The translations under genes were made by a program, and so were the position numbers. The notes below the pieces were generated by a model. It searched no databases. It was not told where the DNA came from and saw only the letters and a program-made list of their open reading frames with translations. DNA of 64,000 nucleotides from Paragonimus westermani (taxonomy: Eukaryota > Platyhelminthes > Trematoda > Plagiorchiida > Troglotrematidae), in contig QNGE01000947.1 in NCBI GenBank assembly GCA_008508345.1, positions 81,095 to 145,094 of the forward strand. The letters are read 5' to 3'. Positions 1-10,024 of this stretch are shown here, piece after piece; positions within the stretch are counted from its first letter, which is position 1; each line of letters opens with the position of its first letter.

Positions 1-296
1 GCTGAGATACTGCCAGGACGCCCAGACCTAGACAGGAGAACGATTAGGGTTCTCAACCAAAGCCTTTGGCTCAAAAGCCTGTACCGCAAGGCAGCGGGTG
101 GGTGACGGTGTACCAGAAATGGTACGCTTTTCGGGAAGAGGTGCTAACCATCTTCCAACCTCCAACCTGGAGAACCAGCAGACTTTAATTTGTCAGACCT
201 CTACCTGTTGGCCTGCCTGGTATGAGTAACTCTGTCCAGTTTAGCCTAAAAGGTCATCGGGTTGCGCAAGCCGTCACATCACATCTAGGTCCAGTC
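1..296. other. Non-coding left edge, probably repeat-derived
   Basis: I see no open coding frame with recognisable content. On the - strand this stretch lies directly 3' of the LINE fragment at 297-560, so it may be the continuation or flank of that repeat. It is somewhat richer in G and C than the intronic DNA to its right. No second copy was seen in the window. Confidence 0.3.
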
Positions 297-560
297 TCAC
301 CGTGACGGCAGACAGCAATACTCGAGTACCTGAAGATGATTCACGTCTGTTGTGTGCGACCAGGTTTTTGAGCCATAAAGTGGCACGATCCCCACAATCG
401 CGTTACATATGTGACTCCTAAGCTTCAGAGAGATATACCAGATTGCCGAAAGCTGCCCTGGAGTTGCAGAGGCGGTCTCCATTTTCAGTACCTGTACCTC
501 CGCCGTTGCCGTTACATTCCCCCAAGTACACAAACGTTCGAAAACCTCTATTAGCCTCAC
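297..560 (-). mobile_element. Degraded LINE fragment (region after the reverse transcriptase)
   Basis: The - strand reads ...SLKLRSHICNAIVGIVPLYG, then SKTWSHTTDVNHLQVLEYCC. This fits the conserved region downstream of the catalytic palm in non-LTR retrotransposons, where a pattern of the type LK.R.YNA.V...LLYG.ETW....D...L..FE..CLR is usual. The match is clear in order and spacing, but the fragment is short and has no flanking element structure. It is a dead remnant on the same strand as the LINE 3' pieces at 725-1430. The LINE clade (RTE- or CR1-like) is inferred and not resolved. Confidence 0.65.
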
Positions 561-724
561 TACTGAGCCCTAAGTCTGTACAATAACAGATGTCTTGTTA
601 GGGCACTCTGCACTTTCAGGTTACGAAACGCATTCTGGAGTATATGCAGAGCACCTAACAGTGCTTAATTGCGTGAAAAATAGCATCTTTTTGTCGACAC
701 AGTCATCATCAGTACACTCCTTTT

Positions 725-1076
725 CAGCGCTGAGCTGTACCCGTGGGCGCGTTGACCCTGGTGGTGGTCCACAACGTGGCAGGGTGGTAGACAAGTTTAG
801 GTGTATATAGAAGAAGGATGAAGAGAAAACAAACAAACGAGAGCAGTTGAGTTTCGTGGAAAGTTTGCGGATACCGGCTGGCCATTGACTACGACACATG
901 GCCATTTTGGCGAGTATCTCCAATTGGCAGTATGAATGGTCGCGAATTCCCCAATCGGGTAGATTTTCATCGCTCGTGACCAAATCATCGCCTAACCGCC
1001 TTGCGGTTTCTTCCAGTCATCAGCGGCCGTAGTGAAGAATACACGGTGCGGCATACACTATCGGCATACGTAGTAC
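725..1076. repeat. Tandem duplication, copy A (352 bp)
   Basis: This block reappears at 1079-1430 with a 354-bp offset and no difference that I could find. On the - strand it contains the far C-terminal end of a LINE ORF: DWGIRDHSYCQLEILAKMAM, then CRSQW. This corresponds to WGPRDHSNRWLEMLSEMAMC in the LINE copy near 9290-9350. Confidence 0.9.
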
Positions 1077-1078
1077 AT

Positions 1079-1430
1079 CAGCGCTGAGCTGTACCCGTGG
1101 GCGCGTTGACCCTGGTGGTGGTCCACAACGTGGCAGGGTGGTAGACAAGTTTAGGTGTATATAGAAGAAGGATGAAGAGAAAACAAACAAACGAGAGCAG
1201 TTGAGTTTCGTGGAAAGTTTGCGGATACCGGCTGGCCATTGACTACGACACATGGCCATTTTGGCGAGTATCTCCAATTGGCAGTATGAATGGTCGCGAA
1301 TTCCCCAATCGGGTAGATTTTCATCGCTCGTGACCAAATCATCGCCTAACCGCCTTGCGGTTTCTTCCAGTCATCAGCGGCCGTAGTGAAGAATACACGG
1401 TGCGGCATACACTATCGGCATACGTAGTAC
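1079..1430. repeat. Tandem duplication, copy B (352 bp)
   Basis: This is the second copy of the block at 725-1076, separated from it by 2 bp. The identity is complete by eye, including a GTATATAGAAGAAGG stretch and the LINE-derived C-terminal frame on the - strand. Such identity implies a very recent duplication or an assembly duplication. Confidence 0.9.
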
Positions 1431-2535
1431 GTATCTCAACAAGCGAAAACTACGTTTTTACTATCTAGGCCGTATGGACCGCATTGACTGACTATTCGGG
1501 TCCCCTCGTCTACATGGCCCGGCTGAATTGTTCTTCAGAACATTCAGCTCCCCATGTTAACTCGGCGTGATTGGCTGGTGGTGATATGTGAGCCATCTTT
1601 TTCACATGTGGTCTCACTTACTCCGACTCGACGACCGGTACAACCAGGGTTTAGAGGAAAAAACATTCTGCTATTACCGCTTAAAAGAGCTCTTTCCATT
1701 TCTTTCGACCAAGTGATGCTCACCGTCTTTGTGCAAACTGTTGGTCAGATTACGTGCAAGTTTTCCACGGTGGTCGTCATATCCAGAGCAACGTGGGATC
1801 AAGCGACGCTTGTTCATAAGGTTTATCGGCGTAACCGAAATTCTGTTCTGTCACAACTGCACAGCTCCTTCGGAACACATCTCTTCACAGCAACTTTTTG
1901 TAGCCAGTACGTTTTGTCCCTAGTGTTTGTTAGTTCCCCCCACCTGAGTCAAACTGGGCAGTTTGTTCACCAGTGCCTCATAGTAAAGCGTTCTTTACAC
2001 TATCCTCACCCGAATGCGTGTTCGTTACCTTGCATTTGTGATTGTATGACCTCTGGGTAAATGGCAAATCAAAACTGGGCTGCATAGCATCATGATTCCG
2101 GTCCAGATGATTGTTCGAAATTGCAGGACATTTGCCAATGGAGTGGCGTCACCTGTTTATTAACAGACTTAGCTCTAAAAAACCCTTTTCATCAGATTTG
2201 GGATATATGTGACTGATCAGATAATCTTTTTTCGCTTTGGCGTGCTATTCCCTAACCTGTGTTTGTTGTTACCGTCTGGTTTCTCAAACTCTTTCTGAAT
2301 ATAGCCTTTTATCTCACCACTTTTCTCCATTACTTTGTAGTGCATTAAATCATACATCCATGGAGTATCTTAGGATTTTTCCTTCGTTTCCAGTGCTATA
2401 GTATTTTGAGCAGTTAGCCGACATCCCTAAGCAGGCTTCCTGTTTGCTGTAAATCTCAAGGAAATCATCGTCCGCTCGAGCTGTTTTGGATAAAATCTTA
2501 ATCAAAAACGTGAAATTTTGTTTAACACCTTTCAG
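1431..2535. other. Non-coding, probable intron of the p62 gene
   Basis: This stretch lies immediately before a p62 exon that begins in mid-protein, so at least its right part should be intron. It ends in a good pyrimidine-rich acceptor (TTTAACACCTTTCAG, 2521-2535). A 168-codon open frame at 1554-2060 (+) shows no family signature and looks like chance. I looked for the p62 N-terminal PH-domain exons here and did not recognise them. Confidence 0.5.
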
Positions 2536-3053
2536 GCACATTCAGAACTGCAGGAAAAGTTTAGACTGCTTGGATCGAATCCAGAAATTCTGGCCTTGTA
2601 CAAAGAACTGGTAGTGACCGGGATTTTGAGCTCTGACGAATTTTGGGCCAGACCAGAGTTTTCGAATACAAACTTTGCCGCGGCTACCAATGCGGCCTCG
2701 GCCAAGAGCAACCAGCGCAAGTCCGACTCGCGTACACCGTCCACCTTGGCAAACGCGACCGCAACTGCAACGCAGTCCCATTCAAGTAGCTCCACACCTA
2801 CTGGACAAATATCCAGAAGTTTCCAGCTGGCCGACAAGCCACAGTTAGTTGGCGTTCCTAGTTATCTACTTAGTGACATTAAGCCTGAGGCTGATGGAGC
2901 TAACGGGATCAAATACAATTTGACACATGAGACTATCGATGCTATTTTCCGGGCTTACCCGACCGTCCGCCAACGTCATCGAGAATTGGTGCCGGACAAA
3001 TTATCAGAAGCAGATTTTTGGATCAAATTTTTTCAGTCCCACTATTTTCACCG
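2536..3053 (+). CDS. GTF2H1: GTF2H1 exon with both BSD domains
   Basis: The acceptor is CCTTTCAG|GCACAT, phase 0. The donor is CACCG|GTTAGT. The exon ends two bases into a codon (CG), which the next exon completes with A to give Arg. It encodes 172 full codons. BSD1 is at about exon residues 15-45 with the hallmark F-W pair in DEFWA. BSD2 is at about residues 130-172 with DFWIKFFQSHYF. Between them is a low-complexity stretch of about 60 residues rich in Ser, Ala, Thr and Asn, which is longer than the human linker. Confidence 0.95.
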
Positions 3054-6000
3054 GTTAGTGTATTTGAATTTTAAACCGGTCAGTAAGGTTATGTTCGATG
3101 TTTTTCATAGAAAGAGTGGTAATTCTCGTTAATTGGCTTACTTAGTATGCTGGATGCGATTAATGTACGATGCTTTCCTTACGGTTACTATTTCAAAGAA
3201 ACAAAACCGGTCGCTGTTGAGTTTGGTCATTTTGCTATGTAGTAGGTTCTCTTGCTCATATTTTTCCTGTTTGCGATCGTTCTTATTGTTTGTCCAGAGC
3301 GAAATTACTTTTGTTCTAAGGGATTTTTTTGTCATTCAGTTACAGATTACTTGGTGCTTAATACTATCTCTTGTACATGTGACCAAATCATCTTGGAGGT
3401 CTGCCAATCTTTGGCGATATTGTTCTTAATAGGACTGGCACCACTGTTCATTTAGGGAACAGAGGTGTCATAATGACAGGGATTCCGTTGTTATTGTTCA
3501 GTGGTCTTTTTCAGCTTTTCTACTGACATAATATGTGGCGTCAGCAATCGACCATTTTTCAGAGATAAAGAATTAGGTGAAGCTCGTAACTATGGTCTTT
3601 GATATCTTAAACTGGCTCTATTGATCGTCGTCTGATTTTATACCTGTGATTTACCTCGATGGATGAACTCATCATCGAGTTGGTCAGTTGCCTGGACGTC
3701 ACCGTTTGCTACATTAGCCGATACATCCCAAGAATGAAGCCCCAATTATTTGCCCAGATGTCGACATCAGAGTCAAAGTAGAAACGGTGAAAGGTAGTTT
3801 GCCAAACGCAAATAGAGACAACCAGGTTGTAACTACCCTATCTGGTGAATAATATGCTCAAGCTTCCTATACAAGTTTTTGGCAAGATTGAAGAGCTTTT
3901 TCGGTTTTGACGTCTGGTTAACAGAGCTACTATGATACACTGCTAATGCTGGAACCGTTATTTTTAAACAGTTCCTTCACGCCTTCACTAGTTTATTCAC
4001 ATCACCATCTTATTTACTTGTACTCTCGAGTCCAAACTGATTTTTCCTCCTTGAAGATATTGCTGACTAAAGTGCATTCTCACGAGTTCTCGCCAACACA
4101 AAGCCTTCTTATTTGAGTGAACGCTCGCTACTGGCTTTGTTCATTCCTTTCCCTGCTGTAGCCATTTAATTACGAAGTCAGTGTTGGCACAGATGCACTT
4201 GTCTGTCTCCCTCGCGTCTGATGGGATCGTGTCTCCGTGATTCTGAGTGCGATAGTTTGATAGGAGGTTCAAGAGCAATCCGTTAAGCCGAATACACGGT
4301 GTCCTAAGGTCGATCGCGCTCTTTCGTCACTGCAGTAAGTTGAGTGACGGGCTCAGTGTATATTCCCGGACTAAAAACCTAAGATCACAAACTGCATGTT
4401 TCGTGCGTATAAATGAAAGCACAAAGTTGCGGATGTTTCTTAAAATTTCGTTGTCTACACTGTACGTGGTAGCCCACTTAGATTCAGACAACTTTTTCAG
4501 CGCCCCTTTGAGAATCCAGATATCCCATTCGCCATCTCCCTGTCTGCTTAGCTCGCATGGTTAGTTTAGAGTTTACGTTGTATGGACGGGCTTCACTGTT
4601 CTCTCATTTGCTCAACCAGCCTCGCCAAGTGGATATCGAAATCAGGTTGTGTGAATTATTGTGGACCACTCTTTTTAAGCATTCCTCCTTCGAAAAGCAA
4701 ACTAGTCTGAAGAGAAATGAGTGGTTTGCAATTGTCGATGAAACAGTGAGCAGAGAGATCCATACTGGGTAAAACAGTTGTCTCCCTAAAAATCAGAGAT
4801 CTGGGGAGGAAATTGTTTACATGGTGGCTGGTAAAACACTGAGCTGAAGCGTTTGTTTTCGGTGTACCTCTCGCTCAGTCACTGTTCTGGTAACTTCTAG
4901 TTGTACTGACGAAATGTTCCCGTATTTGCGTCGTCAGGCCGGCGCTACCATAGTGACGACATTCTATACTGTTCACATGGTCGGTGTTGAATCACGCAAG
5001 TGAGCAGCTTGGTTATCAACGCCTATTTTTGGGCAATGGACACTGGTTATGACAAATTGGTATTCATTATTCACATGACTTTTCTAGTCCCAGGGTCAAC
5101 TCCGAGTAAACCTTTTGCCCACTGGCAGCCACATTCTACACTGCTCACGCGATCGATGTTAGGTCTCACAAGTGGACGGTTGTCGATATCTTTGTTTTAA
5201 CTACTGGCCACGGGGCAATTTATGAGTTTGTTGTGGGAATCCGTTGCAAAGTGGAAATGGGTTCAGGTTACGGCACCGTGATATACATCCAGCGCTAGAT
5301 ATATACTGAAAAAACATCCGTCTAGTGGGGGACCCCTCACATCCCGCTTCGTCACTTATGTCAGTGTTGTAGTATTAAAAAGTGTGGCGCGAAAGGTTGG
5401 TCAGGCGGTCGATAAGTCTAGTGGCAGCACGCACTTTTACGATGAATCCCGTTTTCCCCAAAAGCTGATTGATAATTCTTTCGGCGTATGTACGCCAAAG
5501 TTGGACGCAAAAAAGAACCAGTACCAAAAGAGTGATCTGGCTGTTATAACCCTCATTACTCTATGGATGGTATTTCGACTAGCCTACCTGATAACGGAAC
5601 ATTATAATTTTGACGAGATGGACTGCCTTTATTTCTGATACCACAGACTGTTCAACCGAGGGTATTTCATTTCCTCGGTTTGTTCGGGAATGTCACGAAG
5701 TTAACCTAGAAGGATAAATACCGGTGTGAATCAGGCTACTACTAGCCTTATGTTCCACATCTTCGGCTTTATAGCAAAGTTATACCATTACCTTATTGTA
5801 TTTCATGAAAACTCAACCTCCGGTGATCCATTGGCTACATATATACGCTTGGCTTGTCAGTGTGCGTTCTGAACGCCTGCAGCCGACCGCTGACTCATTT
5901 TTCCAATCTCAGCAGTGGCAGCGCGTAATCGTCCTTGGAGCACCATCTGTTTTTCACGTGATGGATTGCTTTCAACTCCAGAAGAAAGAGTTACCTAATC

Positions 6001-7882
6001 CAGCTTGGCCAGTACGTTTGGGAAAAGCGACATCATGGTATGATAAACAGATTGAGAATAACACAACGTTATGAACAGGTTGTAATATTTTGCGTTGAGT
6101 TATTCTCAATCTGTTTTCATTCGTACTAAATTTGGTGCGGATATCTTACGACATCATGGGTGCCCAAATGATTGTTTGCAAAGAAAAACTAAACAATGTC
6201 ATTAGCGAGCCACTATCATGCTCCAGCAAATGCAACTACCATTTTAGACTGCCAGTACAGTTTTTGGAAATACTATATACACTATCGCCATTGCTTGGCT
6301 GATTGAATTGGAACATGCAAACATGCCCACCCAGCCATTTGAATGTGCTCAATGGCAGTATATGCTTGTGCTTCCATCCTTAATGTATTCTGTTGTTTCG
6401 GCGCTTACGATAGCAAGACCGATCTCTCAACCTGGAATCATGGGGTTTTGTTCTCGTCTGTGTCATCCATGTCAAAGGTATCCAGCTCATCTTTGACTCT
6501 TACGACGGGTAATATTACTTGTGCGTTGATTGTGTACCCAATCTCACTTTCCTCTTTGATAGCCCCTAACAAGTCTTATCCATTGTTTTAGAGATCGCGT
6601 TCAGTTGCCGAAGGAAGATATTTTCGCCGAATGTGCGGTGTCGGATGAACGTCTGTTACAAAATGAAATGCGCCGATCACGTCGTAGTCGGATAACTGCA
6701 CATTTGGATCTGGACTGTCTGTCGGATCATGATTTAGGCACCGGGTACGGATGCGAGTTAGGTCCGTCCACTAGTGATACGCAGTTGAAACCGACCTCCG
6801 GAGAGAGTGGCAATCAGCCATCTCATTTATCTGCGAATCAGTTGTTATTACGACGCTTTAACAGTCACTCTATTCTTGTTCTCAAATCATTGGGCACAAA
6901 CGATATTGCAAGCGGTCTGGCGTCCGTAACCCACTCCGTTGAACCGACCGTCCAACCCCACGCAGGTGCTCTTGAGCATAATGCACATGGAAATTTAACG
7001 ATTAAAGAGCGGGTTTATGGGCCGGAATTGGTGAGCGATCCAGAAACTCCACAAGCGCGACTTGATTTAACCAGCGTCAACGATTATCTTGAAGGCCCAA
7101 CGTCCAAAGATTCAATAGTTTCCAACGGAACTAATCGCCCTAACCAGTTTACTCGACAAGCTTTGTCGTCCTTTTCCGCTAGCCAGCTTGAGGACGCACT
7201 GCGCAACTGCAAGGCATCCATGTCCGCTGCTTACCAAACCAAGCGAAAACCTCACGCACCTGTGTTAGCCTCTGTTGACGCTCAAATGGCGTTAGCCGAT
7301 GTGTCACCTGGTGGTTGCCTCGTTGGAGGTCAAAGTGTGGATGAATTCAAATCCGTTCGGTCGAACCGATCAGAGACCGGGGAAGTGCTGGCTTCCGGTT
7401 GTCGTCCCCCGATTGACGCATCTCGGTCGCTCCGCGGTTCACAGGCGGAACCACAGTTGTCAAGCCGCCAATCCGCCTCGACCAATGGTGATGTGGATCG
7501 TGGACCTGCTATACTTAGTCCAGAACAAGTTCGTGAGTTGTCTCTGCTTTATGCCAGTGCAGCTGAACTTTTACGTCACTTTTGGGCTTGTTTTCCTGTG
7601 ACCAGTCCACAATTGGCCGAAAAGTTGGAACGCATTGCGAACAGTCTGAATCGTTTTAGAACCACCAAAGTCGCACAGTTTTCAGCCAGTTTAGATTCTT
7701 GTCTGGGTGGAAAACACGATTCCAGTTTGTCTGCTTTAAATTCAACCAACAGCTGTGTGAGCGGGAATCGGAGTTCGCTTGGTTCGTTGCCATGTAGATC
7801 ACATGTGACAGGTCATCTGGAGTGTATGCTGGACGCAGCGCAGCAAAAGTATTCTGAGTGGAAGGCAAGACGAAGACGTTAA
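2536..7882 (+). CDS. GTF2H1: TFIIH core subunit p62 (GTF2H1), 3' part, two exons
   Basis: The gene joins 2536-3053 and 6592-7882. p62 is a structural subunit of the TFIIH core, which acts in the nucleus in RNA polymerase II initiation and nucleotide excision repair. The joined frame gives 602 residues ending at a TAA at 7880-7882. In order it shows BSD domain 1 (YKELVVTGILSSDEFWA), a Ser/Thr/Ala-rich linker, BSD domain 2 ending in FQSHYFHRDR, the KEDIFAECA motif that follows BSD2 in animals, RRFNSHS, DVSPGGCLVGGQ and the C-terminal ELLRHFWACFPV helix. These match human p62 in the same order. Human p62 is about 548 residues in total, so this protein is clearly longer, mainly because of linkers. 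The N-terminal PH domain is missing and should lie in exons further left. No canonical AATAAA was found in the 340 bp after the stop. Confidence 0.95.
3054..6591 (+). other. GTF2H1 intron (3,538 bp)
   Basis: The boundaries GTTAGT...TTTTAG are fixed by protein continuity on both sides (HYFHR/DRVQLPKED). Inside I see a strong 24-bp hairpin at 6045-6116 and a weak degenerate direct repeat (about 4962-5030 and 5131-5200). The open frames inside, the longest about 90 codons, have no recognisable content. Confidence 0.85.
6045..6116. repeat. 24-bp inverted repeat (hairpin) in GTF2H1 intron
   Basis: The left arm 6045-6068 and right arm 6093-6116 are reverse complements with one mismatch in 24, around a 24-base loop. 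The arm core is CAGATTGAGAATAAC. It could be a small palindromic transposon remnant or a stable intronic RNA hairpin. No target-site duplication was identified. Confidence 0.8.
6592..7882 (+). CDS. GTF2H1: GTF2H1 terminal exon
   Basis: The acceptor is CATTGTTTTAG|AGATCG. The first base completes an Arg codon. There are 430 codons including the TAA stop. It starts DRVQLPKEDIFAECA, matching the animal p62 sequence after BSD2, and ends in a basic tail (WKARRRR), like the basic C-terminus of the human protein. The middle third (about exon residues 85-190 and 220-300) is poorly conserved linker. The conserved C-terminal helices (LSLLYASAAELLRHFWACFP and SHVTGHLECMLDAAQQKYSE) are intact. No frameshift or in-frame stop was seen. 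Confidence 0.95.
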
Positions 7883-8220
7883 CAATCAAGTTACGCGTTT
7901 CAGGTTTCATTCAGTGACCTGTTTTGCATTTCTGTGAACTGGTTTCACGCAAGTCACATTCTTGTACAGTTGGAATATTTATTGTTGTACAAGCTACCGC
8001 ACTTGTCTTCGAAAATTACTTGACGCATTTTTATATAGGTTTTTGTTTTGATACGCGTGTATTTTCATTCCTATTTAGTCGATCACTGTTTTAGCGGATC
8101 TGCGGGACCAGAAGTTTATTTCATCTTTGCAAATAATTTGAAGAGTTTATTCAATTTCTAGCTGATTTGGGGACTGTTACCTCACATAAACGTTGTGATC
8201 TAACGCGTGCATTACCGCTT

Positions 8221-8223
<3 letters not shown>
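7883..8223 (+). other. 3' flank / 3' UTR of GTF2H1
   Basis: This is AT-rich sequence after the p62 stop codon. It presumably holds the 3' UTR and polyadenylation site, but I see no canonical AATAAA or ATTAAA, so the transcript end cannot be placed. Nothing else is recognisable. Confidence 0.4.

Positions 8224-8265
<42 letters not shown>
8224..8265. repeat. (TA)n microsatellite
   Basis: An uninterrupted TA dinucleotide run of 42 bp lies just left of the LINE mosaic. Confidence 0.98.
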
Positions 8266-8267
<2 letters not shown>

Positions 8268-8299
8268 GAGACGGCGTTCGCGGCCTATACACTTAAATA

Positions 8300-8800
8300 C
8301 GGGTGCCAACACAGCCAGCATTATTTCTGTTCGTTGTGCGTACAACCTAACCAATTCCGTTTCACTTTCATCGAGGCTGATGATGCCATAATCTGCGGGG
8401 AAGTCGCGCAGGATTGTTGTACGCTGGAGCCTACTGCAAATATCCTCAATGGCGCCTACTCCACTTTATCGTTAGCCTGTAGTTTAACTGTGTCGATTTT
8501 AGAGTCAACTTGTTTAACAACCTGCATATCTCTTATGGCTTCCTCTCTGGTGAAATTTAGGGTGACACTTCGGTGTTCGCTAACGCTGGTGCCATCCAGA
8601 TTGGCGACTTTACGGGAGCTTTGGTCACGGATGCACAGCTTGCGATGGTTGGGTCACGTCTTCCGTATGCCAGCTGAGCGTTCACCGTACCGGGCATTAT
8701 ATACTGAGGCCACCAACAGTTGGGTAAAACCGCGTGGTGGTCAAGCAACAATGTAGTCACGAAATATGAAGACTTTGACTGCTCCATTGAGCAACCTGAG
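8300..8800 (+). mobile_element. LINE remnant, forward piece (RT motif plus 3' end)
   Basis: The + strand reads FIEADDAIICGEVAQD near 8358-8405, which resembles the (Y)ADD catalytic box of a non-LTR reverse transcriptase. From about 8630 it reads HSLRWLGHVFRMPAERSPYR followed by ALYTEATNSWVKPRGGQ, the conserved LINE C-terminal region. The sequence between these is not colinear with a full element, so an internal deletion or rearrangement is likely. The piece ends near 8800, where the sequence switches to an inverted LINE segment. Confidence 0.7.
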
Positions 8801-8940
8801 CAGATTAGCAAATATCGTCCTAGCCTTAGAGATGCGCGCTTCTGTTTCATACCCTACACCTTCGCTGCCGCTGATGCAGCTTCCCAGGTATACAAACCGG
8901 TCAACAACCTCCATGACTACATTATCTAACATCAAATCTA
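8800..8940 (-). mobile_element. LINE remnant, inverted piece
   Basis: On the - strand this encodes VVDRFVYLGSCISGSEGVGY followed by ETEARISKARTIFANLL. This is the part of a LINE ORF that normally lies before the region seen at 297-560 and well before the 3' end. Here it sits head-on to the forward piece that ends at about 8800 and just before another forward 3' piece at 8990. That order is what 5' inversion (twin priming) of a LINE insertion produces. Confidence 0.7.
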
Positions 8941-8989
8941 CGTGATGGCTTGCTGTGTTTAATCATTGTTTTCTCCGCCAATTGACCCA

Positions 8990-9365
8990 CATTAAGTGGA
9001 CTGATCGCGTGAGCAATGTTGCAGTTCGCCGGTGCGTATTCCGGGACGCTCGGGATGCGCGACTAATTGGTCGAATAATTACGTTGCACAGCTTGTGACG
9101 GTTGGGTCATGTCCTCCGTATGGCAGCCGAGCGTTCACCGTACCGGGCATTATATACTGAGGCTACCAACAGTTAGGTAAAACCGCTTGGTGGTCAAGCA
9201 ACAACGTGGCCACGAAATATGAAGACTTTGACTGCTCCATTGAGCAAAGTGAGCAGGTATCGCCTGCCTGGATGGGGTCCTCGGGATCACTCAAACCGCT
9301 GGTTAGAGATGCTATCCGAGATGGCGATGTGTCGCAGTCCATGGCGTACGTGTATCCATACCATT
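8990..9365 (+). mobile_element. LINE 3' end, forward piece
   Basis: The translation reads SDRVSNVAVRRCVFRDA, then RLGHVLRMAAERSPYRALYT, GGQATTWPRNMKTLTAPLSK, RYRLPGWGPRDHSN and RWLEMLSEMAMCRSPW. This is the characteristic C-terminus of a LINE ORF. It has in-frame stops (for example in HSL*RLGHV). It is about 90 percent similar by eye to the forward piece ending at 8800 and recognisably similar to 725-1430 and 26470-26840. Confidence 0.8.
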
Positions 9366-9764
9366 TCTAGTTTTTCCGCCTAGTCTTCTTTTAGTATTTG
9401 TCGACCTTTTTAGTAATGGTTTCTTCTAGGATATTCCACGTCACTGTTGAGGTGAGCGGTGGCTCAAGTCACAGTACGTTTGGTCAGACTCATGACTGTT
9501 ATGATGATGCTGATGGATGCCGGTCATGCCTTGAATGTGTCCATGTTCCTTTTTATCCCGGACTGACCGTTCTATGCTGCCTTTCTGTGTGAAAACCGGT
9601 TTGTCGAAAATTGACAGCTTTTTTTCACAGTGTCCCCATGCACGCACAAATGGCTGAACACAACCAAAGTTGGTGACACGAGCCTTGCCGATATTTTCTA
9701 TTCGAACCCGTGAAAGAAGGCAGTGCAATTTTGTTCTCTGTAACGATAAAAGATACGATTTACC
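9366..9764. other. Intergenic, nothing recognised
   Basis: Short chance open frames only, with no repeat partner in the window. Confidence 0.5.
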
Positions 9765-10024
9765 GAACAAGCTCGTTCTCAATGATTTATCATCAAGCTA
9801 AACACATCTTGGTGTGCTTACGGGGTAGGTGGCCGGCCGAGGCAGTTCCAAAGTCTGAACAGTACCTAAGCCTAATGGAGTAACCCTGTAATCCTGCCAA
9901 GACCATTGTTCAAGTGCGTACCTGATTACAATTTGACATTGGTTTGACTGACCTCCTTATGAGATTGTTATATAAATTGTGATGTATTTAACTTGATGAT
10001 GAATAACTGAAAACGAGCTTGTTC
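9765..10024. mobile_element. Short Penelope-family derivative with inverted ends
   Basis: The arms 9765-9808 and 9981-10024 are reverse complements at 38 of 44 positions. The part from about 9895 to 10024 is also directly similar to 16335-16475, which follows a Penelope-like GIY-YIG coding remnant. Both copies share the landmarks TTGTTCAAGTG, TGATGTATTTA and GAAAACGAGCTTGTT. It therefore looks like a non-autonomous copy or solo terminal repeat of that Penelope family, carrying an inverted copy of its own end. It has no coding capacity. Confidence 0.6.

Noticed and set aside
1554..2060. 168-codon open frame on the + strand
   Set aside because: No domain or family motif, no splice or start context, and it overlaps the expected p62 intron. 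About one frame of this length is expected by chance in the window.
4962..5200. Degenerate direct repeat in the GTF2H1 intron
   Set aside because: About 75 percent similarity over 65 bp and quickly lost outside. Too weak to name as an element.
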